Positions 57,527 through 64,000 of a stretch of 64,000 nt of DNA are shown here, in pieces (the stretch's first letter is position 1; the number at the start of each line of letters is the position of its first letter). The notes under the pieces were generated by a model. It was not told the DNA's origin. It did not search any database and saw only the letters and a program-made list of their open reading frames with translations. Source of the stretch: Candidatus Rifleibacteriota bacterium (lineage in GTDB: Bacteria > Muiribacteriota > Ozemobacteria > Ozemobacterales > Ozemobacteraceae); contig JAAYVD010000071.1 in assembly GCA_012517355.1 (NCBI GenBank), positions 49,610-113,609 on the forward strand, written 5' to 3'. The position numbers and the translations under genes are program-made.

Positions 57527-58897
57527 ATGACCTGGGAACTGGTTGGGGCCGGCCTTCCCGCCCTCTCAGTCCTCGGTTCCGGTCTCGTGGTCTTCCTTCT
57601 GGCGGGCTGGCGGTATCAGGTGCTGGGCAACCCCGTCTCGGCCTTTCTGTGGTCATGGGTGCCTATGGGAATCGTGCTGGCCACCGGATGGGTGACGTTC
57701 CACACGCTGCAACCGACCTTTCTCGGCCTCCTGGCCAGTTCGATGAGCGCTTTCCTGGTCGGCTCCCTGGCGGGGGCGCACCCACGGCCGCCGGCTCACG
57801 GCCCGGAACCGGTTCCGGTCGATCCCCATCGGTTCCGTCTCCTGTTGTGGGGAACAGCCATCACGGGCCTGATCGGGTTCATCGGATTCGTTCTGGCCGT
57901 CCGCCTGCAGGTGGGATGGGCCGGCTTGACGACCCGGCCGCAGGATCTCCGGTATGCGATGGGCACAGACCGGTTCGCCGATCCAACCAAGCTCCTCCAG
58001 TATGCGACCATGCTGCTCCCGGTTCTGGTGGTCATCGGGCGCGAGGCCGGGGTCAGGCTTGGCCGGGGCTGGGGGGTGGGAGCCCTGCTGGCTGTCTTCA
58101 GCAACCTGTTCAGCACCGGCCGCACCCGGGTGGTGTGGATCGTCATGTGGAGCGGTTTTTGCCTGATCCTGTCCCGAGAACGGCAGACTCCCAGGAGAGT
58201 CTGGGGGGTGGTCGCCCTGATGATGGTCTGCACCCTCGGGGTGTTCGCCGTGATGGACGTCTGGCTGGGGAAGTCGTTTCCCACCCCCGAGCAATCCCGA
58301 TGGGCTCCCGACATGCCGGAGAGCCTTCTCGGGCTCGCCAACGTGTTCTACTACCTGGGAACCAACATCCCCTACCTGCAGGAGGTCCTGGGCGGGCCGG
58401 CCCCTGAGCCGCCCTGGTTCAGCCACCTCCTGCTCCCGTATTACAAGGCCCTCGGATATCTCATCACCGGAGTGCCCGCCCCCGCGGAGATCCTCGACTC
58501 CTACGCGCTTCCCCGCCTGGCCAACACCGGCACCTGGTTGGTGCAGTTCGCCCTCGACGCCGGGGTGGCGGGGGTTCTCGTGTTTCCCTTCCTGATCGGC
58601 CTGCTGGCGGGATGGCTGGTGACCAACCCCGCCTGGGGCGATGCCGACCCCTTCCGCCTCTACTTCGGCGGGCTGATGCTGTTCCTCATCTGGATCGGGT
58701 TCATCGGGAACAAGTTCCTGTCGACCCCGACCTGGCTGTTCACGGGCTTCGGCCTGATCGCCCTGCCCTGGGTCAGGAGGCACCCGGCGGTGGCGACCGC
58801 GGGGCCTGATCCGGAGACGGCTGGGATGCCTGGGACGGCGGCGGGCCCGCCGCCCACCGAGCCGCGCCCAGCCAGGGAAACACCGCCAGGGCGATGA
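57527..58897 (+). CDS. O-antigen polymerase-like membrane protein (Wzy type)
   Basis: The 456-residue protein starts at ATG 57527 with no clear ribosome site. About ten to twelve hydrophobic segments are present (LPALSVLGSGLVVFLLAG; LLWGTAITGLIGFIGFVLAV; GLLAGWLVTNPAW; FGGLMLFLIWIGFIGNKFLS). LAVFSNLFSTGRTRVVWIVM and a periplasmic loop with NVFYYLGTNIPYLQEVLGG fit the oligosaccharide-repeat polymerase group. Wzy proteins share little sequence, so the call rests on topology and on neighbours Wzz and Wzx. The last 40 residues are Pro/Thr-rich, and the gene overlaps the convergent flippase gene by 125 nt. Confidence 0.72.
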   Translation: MTWELVGAGLPALSVLGSGLVVFLLAGWRYQVLGNPVSAFLWSWVPMGIVLATGWVTFHTLQPTFLGLLASSMSAFLVGSLAGAHPRPPAHGPEPVPVDPHRFRLLLWGTAITGLIGFIGFVLAVRLQVGWAGLTTRPQDLRYAMGTDRFADPTKLLQYATMLLPVLVVIGREAGVRLGRGWGVGALLAVFSNLFSTGRTRVVWIVMWSGFCLILSRERQTPRRVWGVVALMMVCTLGVFAVMDVWLGKSFPTPEQSRWAPDMPESLLGLANVFYYLGTNIPYLQEVLGGPAPEPPWFSHLLLPYYKALGYLITGVPAPAEILDSYALPRLANTGTWLVQFALDAGVAGVLVFPFLIGLLAGWLVTNPAWGDADPFRLYFGGLMLFLIWIGFIGNKFLSTPTWLFTGFGLIALPWVRRHPAVATAGPDPETAGMPGTAAGPPPTEPRPARETPPGR

Positions 58898-60248
58898 ACG
58901 TCTGGCCCGCATCGAGGGCCAGGTGGTTGACCGCCAGGCCGGCCGGGCCCAGGCTGGCGACCAGGAGCCATGCCCCCAGGGGACGGGCCAGACCGGTGGT
59001 AACCGCGAGCGTGGCCATCGCCCTTTCCTGTCGGCGGCTGTAGCAGAGAGGGGCGACCAGCGCAGCCGGGACGGCCACCGGTATGGCCAGGAAGAACGGC
59101 CACCAGAAGGGCGAGCCGGGCCCGGTCGCCGGCTGCCCGACGGTCAGGGCGGCGAAGACGCCCATCCCCACGGCCGCCAGGATCCCGCCGGTGAGCAGAT
59201 GGTGCCAGACCCCCAGCCGAAGCGCCGCGGGCCGGCCCTCCTCGTGGGCGGCATTGATGGCGGGGTAGACCGCCTGCCCGCTGAGGTAGACGGGGGCGAT
59301 CGCCAGACGATACAAGGCGTCGATGGTCCCGAACCGGCCCAGGGCCTCGGGTTCGAGGAAGAGATCCCCGATGAAGGCGTCGCTGCGCACGTAGACGGCA
59401 GCAGCCACCCCGGCGACGGCGAAGGGGGCCAGGCGGCGCCAGGCGAGACGCAGGCGTTCCGACCACGAGACGGCCCGCGGCGGGGGAAGGTCGTCACCAA
59501 GGGAACCCGCCCCCCAGGCGGCCATGGCAACCAGTTCCGCGACATTTCCCGCGATCAGGGCCAGCAGGCAGGCGGTCGGGGTCATCCCGAGTGCCCCCAT
59601 GGCGACTCCCAGGCCGGCCAGCAGGCCGCCGGCGTGGCAGGCCGCGGCACGGACCAGCAGATCGAACCGCTGGAAGGCATACAAACGGCCCTGACGGGCG
59701 GTGAGAGCGGTCCGGCTGCAGACGAATACCCCGATCAACAGGGCCTCGGTCAGGGACATCTGCCGCCAGAGGCCGGCCGCCGCCGCCCCCCCCAGGGCAA
59801 CGACGCCGGCCACCGCCACCCCCTGTCGCATGGTCAGCACGTCGGCCAGCTCGGGAACGGCCCGACCAGGCCGTGAGCCCCACAGCAGCGGAAAGGCGTT
59901 CCCCGCCCCGAGATCGGCCAGCAGCACCAGGAACATGGCCGCCGACGCCAGGAGGAAGAACCGCCCCGCGGGGGCGGCCCCTGCCCAGTGCCACATCGCC
60001 GCCTGCATCAGATACGGCCCAGCCGCCCCGAACGCCCGGGCCAGCCCGTAGGGAAGCATCCGGGTGCGGGCGTGGTCGCCGACGTTCGCGGGGGAGACCG
60101 ATTCCGGCAGGGCCACCGGTTCGCCCGGAGGAAGGGGGCCGGTGGGGGGAGGAGGCAGGCCCGGGCCGTCCACCGGTTCCCCCGAAGGGAGCGGTCCAGC
60201 GGGGGGAGGAGGCAGGCTCCGGCCCGGGCCCTGGTCGGTCGCGGTCAT
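58773..60248 (-). CDS. Wzx-like polysaccharide flippase (MATE/MVF superfamily)
   Basis: The 491-residue protein starts at ATG 60248. The N terminus has a tandem repeat of PPPPAGPLPSGEPV and PPPPTGPLPPGEPV before the first membrane segment. About twelve hydrophobic segments follow (AMFLVLLADLGAGNAFPLLW; FAVAGVAAAVYVRSDAFIG; FGTIDALYRLAIAPVYLSGQ). The Y-x-R-x-D segment and FGTIDALYRL resemble Wzx/RfbX proteins that flip lipid-linked repeat units across the inner membrane. It would supply substrate to Wzy. It overlaps the convergent wzy-like gene over 125 nt, where both encode low-complexity C termini. Confidence 0.8.
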   Translation of the reverse strand: MTATDQGPGRSLPPPPAGPLPSGEPVDGPGLPPPPTGPLPPGEPVALPESVSPANVGDHARTRMLPYGLARAFGAAGPYLMQAAMWHWAGAAPAGRFFLLASAAMFLVLLADLGAGNAFPLLWGSRPGRAVPELADVLTMRQGVAVAGVVALGGAAAAGLWRQMSLTEALLIGVFVCSRTALTARQGRLYAFQRFDLLVRAAACHAGGLLAGLGVAMGALGMTPTACLLALIAGNVAELVAMAAWGAGSLGDDLPPPRAVSWSERLRLAWRRLAPFAVAGVAAAVYVRSDAFIGDLFLEPEALGRFGTIDALYRLAIAPVYLSGQAVYPAINAAHEEGRPAALRLGVWHHLLTGGILAAVGMGVFAALTVGQPATGPGSPFWWPFFLAIPVAVPAALVAPLCYSRRQERAMATLAVTTGLARPLGAWLLVASLGPAGLAVNHLALDAGQTFIALAVFPWLGAARWAAGPPPSQASQPSPDQAPRSPPPGAS

Positions 60249-60349
60249 TCCGGCCCCGCCTGTCCGCGAGACCCGCCGGAGGTTCGATCCTGGCCTGTTC
60301 CATCAACGATCCATTCGAAGGCGATCGACCCCCGCGTTGCAGGCGGTTC

Positions 60350-60448
60350 GCCGGGACAACGCAGAAGCGTTCCCCCGGCTGTAAAAAGGGTCCAGGGGCT
60401 GTGTCCCTGGAGAGGTGAAGGGGCAAAGCCCCTTCGGAAAGCCCTGAA
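60350..60448 (-). repeat. Hairpin element copy C
   Basis: In the minus direction the order is CCGAAGGGGCTTTGCCCCTT, CTCTCCAGGGACACAGCCCC, TGGACCC, then CCGGGGGAACGCTTCTGCGT. This matches the copies at 16649, 37212 and 26902, with base changes in the stems that mostly keep pairing. It lies between the Wzx-like and phosphodiesterase-like genes. Confidence 0.65.
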
Positions 60449-60464
60449 GCGGATCATCGTCTTT

Positions 60465-61358
60465 TCATGGGGCTTCCGGGCCTGGCAGACCCGGCCAGCC
60501 GTTCGTCCACGGAGCCCGGAGGGTGTCGGAATAGACCCCCCAGGCCCCGATGTCCCGCAGCCGGCAGGACTCGGACTCGTCGTTGACGGTGTGGCAGTAG
60601 ACCGGAACCGACCATGAGGCCAGCCGCTCCAGAGCCGTCCTTTCCGCCCGGTTGACGGGGATGGTCAGCGCATCGACGGGAGCGATGGCCAGGAATTCCT
60701 CGACGGTGGGGAAGAAGTAGCCGTGCAGGTAGAGGGTCAGGATGACCCGGGTGTAGCCGAGCCGCTTCACCGGTTCCAGTTCCCACAGCGAGTAGATCTG
60801 TGGGACGATCCGGCTTTCCCAGCCCGGGAACAGGCCCCGCATGCGGGTCAACGCCTCGACGTTGCGGGCTTTGACGTCAGTGACGAGCATCGCGCCGGAG
60901 TGGCGGGCGAACCAGTCGCCCACCTCGGCTAGCGCCAGGTTGGTCAGCGGCCGGCCCTGCTGGTTCTGCCGGAACTGCTGGAGCGTGACCCCGGGCGGAT
61001 TGTGCACGGCCACCAGGGCCTCGTCGGTGGTCCATTCGAAATCGAGCTCGAAGGCCCGGCCACCGGCGGCGTAGTTCGCGTCCAGGGCTTCGCGGGCGTT
61101 CGTCCCGGTCCAGGAGGCCACCGAGCCGCCGGCATGGAGGATCACCCGCGGCCAACCGGCCACCGCCACGGCCGCGCGGGCGGGTGGAGGCCCCCCGCCC
61201 CACCGCCAGCGCATGAGTTCCAGTTCCAGCCGCTCGCGCAGAACCTTCGCCTCGTGGACGGGCAGGAGCAGGCCGATCAGCAGCCACGCCGCCCAGAACG
61301 GCAGGAGCCAGGCGATCAGAGAGCCCCGCCGGTGGCCGCGGAATGCTCCAGCGCCCAT
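60465..61358 (-). CDS. Membrane-anchored glycerophosphodiester phosphodiesterase-like protein
   Basis: The 297-residue protein starts at ATG 61358 with AAGGAG 8 nt upstream. An N-terminal membrane segment (LIAWLLPFWAAWLLIGLLLP) precedes a TIM-barrel domain of the GDPD/PLC type: VILHAGGSVASWTG (first His), GRAFELDFEWTTDEALVAVH (E-x-D metal ligands and the second His), then PVYCHTVNDESESCRLRDIG near the end. The canonical HRG reads HAG. The enzyme would face the periplasm and cleave phosphodiesters such as glycerophospho-groups. It overlaps the LtaS-like gene by 43 nt, so removal or remodelling of glycerophosphate-type decorations is a reasonable guess. Confidence 0.8.
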   Translation of the reverse strand: MGAGAFRGHRRGSLIAWLLPFWAAWLLIGLLLPVHEAKVLRERLELELMRWRWGGGPPPARAAVAVAGWPRVILHAGGSVASWTGTNAREALDANYAAGGRAFELDFEWTTDEALVAVHNPPGVTLQQFRQNQQGRPLTNLALAEVGDWFARHSGAMLVTDVKARNVEALTRMRGLFPGWESRIVPQIYSLWELEPVKRLGYTRVILTLYLHGYFFPTVEEFLAIAPVDALTIPVNRAERTALERLASWSVPVYCHTVNDESESCRLRDIGAWGVYSDTLRAPWTNGWPGLPGPEAP

Positions 61359-63100
61359 CGATACAACTCCTTTCGGGACCAGTCGACCCCCCGGTAGGGG
61401 ATCGTCGTGCGGGCCATCGCGGCGGGGTCGGCCAGGTCGACCCCGTCGCTGCGCAGGCGGAAAGGCACCCGCGCGGCGTTCAGAAGCGTGGGAGCGAGGT
61501 CCAGGAACCCGGCGGCCAGTTCCGTTTCGGTGCGGGGAGCGGCCCCGGGCACCAGCAGCAGCAGCGGCACGAAATCGAGCAACCGCTCGTCGCGGACGAA
61601 CCGCCGCGCCCGGTAGACAGGGGTGTCGATCGGAAAGGAATGATCCCCGAAGATGGCGATGACCGTCGAGCGGCGATCGAAACCGGCGACGAACTCCCCC
61701 AGGCACGCGTCGACGTAGGCCATGGACCGGAAGTAGTTCCGCACCAGCAGGGGCTCCACGTCGGCGAACAGGTCGGCGGGAAGGGCGTGCCGGTAGGTCG
61801 GGGGATACCGGTTGGGGAAATCGAAAGGGGTGTGGCTGCTCATCGTGATGACGTGGAAGAAACGAGGCCCGGGACTCTCCTGCCAGGCCCGGCGGGCGAC
61901 ATCGAACACCAGCTCATCGGCGGCGCCCCAGCAGTCGGGTTCCCCCCACAGGCCCATGTCGAAGACGTCCCGGAACCGGCGGAACCCCATGCGGGCGAAG
62001 GCCAGGCGGCGGTTGAAAAACTCGCCCTCGTTCCCGTGGAAGGCCTGGGTGTCGTAACCCCGGCGCGCGAGGATGCCGGGCATGGCGTTCGTGAAAAGCT
62101 CCTGATCCGATTTGAGGGCAGGGTGGTCCATGAAAGGCTGGACCGAATTGAGGACGGTCAGCTCGCAATCGGAGGTGGCACCGCCGAGGTGATAGGCCAG
62201 GGTCATCGGAAAATACCACGCTTCGCGGGCCAGGGCCGTGAGGTTCGGCATGACCAGCCGGCCTTGATGGGAATGCCCAACCAATCCGCTGTCCAGGGAT
62301 TCGACCTGGATCAGAACGAGATCGAGGGGTTCCCCCGACGCGGTTCCCGTGAGGGTGGTTCGGGAGTATTCGAGGCGAGGGACGGCCTCCCCCCACACCA
62401 GGTTGCCGAGCATGAAACCCGGCAACCCGCACCAGCGGACCGCCTGCAGGCTCGAGGCGGACGGGGCCTGGAACCAGACCCGGGGCGACCCGTGCCAGGA
62501 CAGGTGCCACAGGACGCCGGCCAGCAGGCAGGCGAGCCCGGCCAACCCGAGCCCGGTCGACAGCCGCCCATGGGCGGGCCAGGCTTCCGGCCGGTTCCGC
62601 CGGACCAGCAGAAGGATCAGGAGAAGGGGAAGATCGGCCACGGCGATGAGGACCCCGGCATTCAGGGGAATCGCCCCTGGAAAACGCAGGAGCGTCAGGC
62701 CCTCGTCGAACAGAGCCCAGGCCGCCTGCACGGAGAGGGGGATGCGGAAGAACCCGAAATACAGGGCATGGACCGCCAGAAACCCGGCCTGCAAACCGGC
62801 CAGCCCCAAAATCCATCGGGACCGGAGCCTCACCAGCAAAGGGAACAAGGCGAGCAGCCAGGCCAGCGACAGGAAGAAGCGGAACAGGAGCGCATCGGCC
62901 GGAGTTTCCCACGCGTCGAGCCAGGCGATCAGGGCCACCGACTTCGCCGGATTGGCCAGGAGGACGGCGACCAGCGCCACCGGGAGGAGGCCGGGCCATC
63001 CGGCCGCCGGGAGGGGGCGACCCGCACCACTCCCCGACGGGTTGCCGGCCGCGAGCGGCGGGGAATCGGCATGAGAAGAGGTTGGACGCACCTCAGACAC
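61316..63100 (-). CDS. LtaS/sulfatase-fold phosphoglycerol transferase-like membrane protein
   Basis: The likely start is GTG 63100, with GGAGG 7 nt upstream, giving 594 residues; longer frames run through the upstream gene. About five membrane segments (LLPVALVAVLLANPAKSVAL; LAWLLALFPLLVRL; AGLQAGFLAVHALYFGFF) precede an extracytoplasmic alkaline-phosphatase/sulfatase fold: LVLIQVESLDSGLVG (metal-binding Glu), LGGATSDCELTVLNS (nucleophile Thr region), TQAFHGNEGEFFNRR, VITMSSHTPFDF and AIFGDHSFP. The family moves phosphoglycerol or phosphoethanolamine groups from lipids onto polymers. True lipoteichoic acid is not expected in a diderm, so OpgB/MdoB-like decoration is an alternative. Overlaps both neighbours. 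Confidence 0.86.
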   Translation of the reverse strand: MSEVRPTSSHADSPPLAAGNPSGSGAGRPLPAAGWPGLLPVALVAVLLANPAKSVALIAWLDAWETPADALLFRFFLSLAWLLALFPLLVRLRSRWILGLAGLQAGFLAVHALYFGFFRIPLSVQAAWALFDEGLTLLRFPGAIPLNAGVLIAVADLPLLLILLLVRRNRPEAWPAHGRLSTGLGLAGLACLLAGVLWHLSWHGSPRVWFQAPSASSLQAVRWCGLPGFMLGNLVWGEAVPRLEYSRTTLTGTASGEPLDLVLIQVESLDSGLVGHSHQGRLVMPNLTALAREAWYFPMTLAYHLGGATSDCELTVLNSVQPFMDHPALKSDQELFTNAMPGILARRGYDTQAFHGNEGEFFNRRLAFARMGFRRFRDVFDMGLWGEPDCWGAADELVFDVARRAWQESPGPRFFHVITMSSHTPFDFPNRYPPTYRHALPADLFADVEPLLVRNYFRSMAYVDACLGEFVAGFDRRSTVIAIFGDHSFPIDTPVYRARRFVRDERLLDFVPLLLLVPGAAPRTETELAAGFLDLAPTLLNAARVPFRLRSDGVDLADPAAMARTTIPYRGVDWSRKELYRWALEHSAATGGAL

Positions 63101-64000
63101 GGGGCGACCTCCCCCAAGAGGCAGCCAATCCCGGGACCGGGGAAACCTCACCGGCCCGCCCACCGCTGGGTTCTCCCCTCTTGCCGGTCGCGGCGGCCGG
63201 GCAGGCGCTGGAACCCGGGCAACTGTCGGCGGCGCGGGCCTTTCCGCCATCCGCCCCTCTCGAACCGCCCATCGCGTCCGCCTCACCACCGAGGGCGCGG
63301 GCCATGTTGCCACCAAGGCTGACAGGGGCAGCCGACGGGTCGGGCCATCGAGGGGCCTCCCACCCCCGCCGCCCGTCGTCGGCGAGGCCGGACCGGACCC
63401 GGGCCGCCCGGCCGGCCCAGTCCGCTTCCAGCCAGGAAGCGAGGACCAGGATGGCCCACAGGGCGTAGTTCCAATCCCGGTGGCCGGCCTGATGCTCACG
63501 CCAGATCCGGCTCCGGAACGTTGGAGACAGGCCGATCCCCGCAATCCCATGCAGGGCGGGGGAGTGCCATCGCTCCTCCGCCCATACCTTCAGTTCCCCC
63601 CGCAGCAGACCGGCCAACGGCAAGGTCAGGCCTGTTTTGGGACGGTTCCAGAGAGGCTCTGGAAGAAGGGCCTTCAGCAATGCGCGCAATGCCCACTTCC
63701 CCTGCCCACCACGGACGAGGAAGGAGGTCGGAAGCCGGCATGCCCATTCCGCCAGGGCGTGGTCAAGGTAGGGAAGCCGGGTTTCCAGGGCCACCCGCAT
63801 CGCCGCCCGGTCCACTTTGACCAGGATGTCCTCGGGAAGGTAACCGTCCCGGTCCCAGCGCAGGCACTGCGCCAGGAAGTCGGCCTCCGGTGCCGCCCAA
63901 CGTGAAGCGGCCCACCCGGGCGGACGACCGCTTTCCGATGGCATCCCCTCCGGATGGGAATTCCCCGCCCGAGGGGGGGGGCCACCCGCAACACTCCCCG
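63093..64000 (-). CDS. asnB: Asparagine synthase (glutamine-hydrolysing), C-terminal part; 5' end beyond the window
   Basis: The minus strand is open from the stop at 63093 to base 64000. The visible part matches the AsnB synthetase domain: RWDRDGYLPEDILVKVDRAA, MRVALETRLPYLDHALAEWA, GGQGKWALRALLKALLPE and NRPKTGLTLPLAGLLRGEL. AsnB-type enzymes in polysaccharide loci often amidate sugars rather than make free asparagine. A Pro/Gly-rich stretch (SESGRPPGWAASRW) interrupts the domain upstream of RWDRDGY. The last 90 residues after WAILVLASWLEADW are low-complexity, unlike standard AsnB. The gene overlaps the LtaS-like start by 8 nt. An ATG at 63944 would give only a fragment, so the real start is probably outside. 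Confidence 0.85.
   Translation of the reverse strand, partial: GSVAGGPPPRAGNSHPEGMPSESGRPPGWAASRWAAPEADFLAQCLRWDRDGYLPEDILVKVDRAAMRVALETRLPYLDHALAEWACRLPTSFLVRGGQGKWALRALLKALLPEPLWNRPKTGLTLPLAGLLRGELKVWAEERWHSPALHGIAGIGLSPTFRSRIWREHQAGHRDWNYALWAILVLASWLEADWAGRAARVRSGLADDGRRGWEAPRWPDPSAAPVSLGGNMARALGGEADAMGGSRGADGGKARAADSCPGSSACPAAATGKRGEPSGGRAGEVSPVPGLAASWGRSPRV

Noticed and set aside
61359..61706. N-terminal extension of the phosphodiesterase-like gene
   Set aside because: It would lie wholly within the LtaS-like coding sequence. ATG 61358 has an excellent ribosome site and leads straight into the membrane anchor.

Overview
The window looks like the chromosome of a GC-rich, diderm (Gram-negative-type) bacterium. 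The cell-envelope genes point to this: a secretin, many type IV pilin-like prepilins, O-antigen-type Wzx/Wzy/Wzz proteins, a Na+-NQR-type complex and sigma-54. The sequence alone does not fix the taxon. The large set of pseudopilins, the siroheme-route haem genes and the many intergenic hairpin repeats would suit an uncultured deep-branching lineage such as Candidatus Riflebacteria/Ozemobacteria, but that is a guess. No rRNA, tRNA, CRISPR array, integrase or transposase was seen.

Layout. 1-3149 (minus): two tandem O-antigen ligase/polymerase-like membrane proteins, the first running off the left edge. 3213-16389 (minus): a pilus/type II secretion-like locus. It holds six consecutive GspG-like prepilins (three nearly identical) that carry an added C-terminal Ig-like domain, a seventh with a long leader, a secretin, a GspF/PilC-type platform protein, another small pseudopilin, a polysaccharide-export-like lipid-envelope protein, and rpoN. 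A sigma-54 promoter lies in front of one pilin. 16859-23269 (minus): tetrapyrrole genes: ahbC-like radical SAM, a HemC-CobA-HemD triple fusion and hemA with a repetitive tail, consistent with haem made from siroheme. 23635-29585 (plus): a triheme cytochrome, a dicluster ferredoxin and nqrBCDEF, with no nqrA. 29981-37187: mixed housekeeping (rpmB, thiT, ddl, M48 protease, APP1-like phosphatase). 37648-45004: hydrolase, small membrane protein, sensor kinase, LysM protein, TolB-like protein, universal stress protein. 45502-50056 (minus): U32 peptidase, aroQ and a degenerate radical-SAM-like protein. 50688-64000: envelope polysaccharide genes (UbiA-type prenyltransferase, glycosyltransferase, Wzz, Wzy, Wzx, a phosphodiesterase, an LtaS-like sulfatase-fold protein, asparagine synthase) enclosing a second three-gene prepilin operon.

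Recurring themes. (1) Several families of short palindromic or hairpin repeats fill the intergenic spaces. One family has entered the U32 peptidase gene and is translated in frame. (2) Many proteins carry proline/serine-rich inserts or tails (HemA, HemC fusion, NqrB, AroQ, U32, Wzx). (3) Four genes without a Shine-Dalgarno site have a -10-like hexamer exactly six bases before the start codon, suggesting leaderless mRNAs. (4) Gene pairs inside operons commonly overlap by ATGA or TGATG.

By eye the first 8-9 kb (ligases and pilins) is less GC-rich than the rest. All functional names are from motif recognition; no search could be run.
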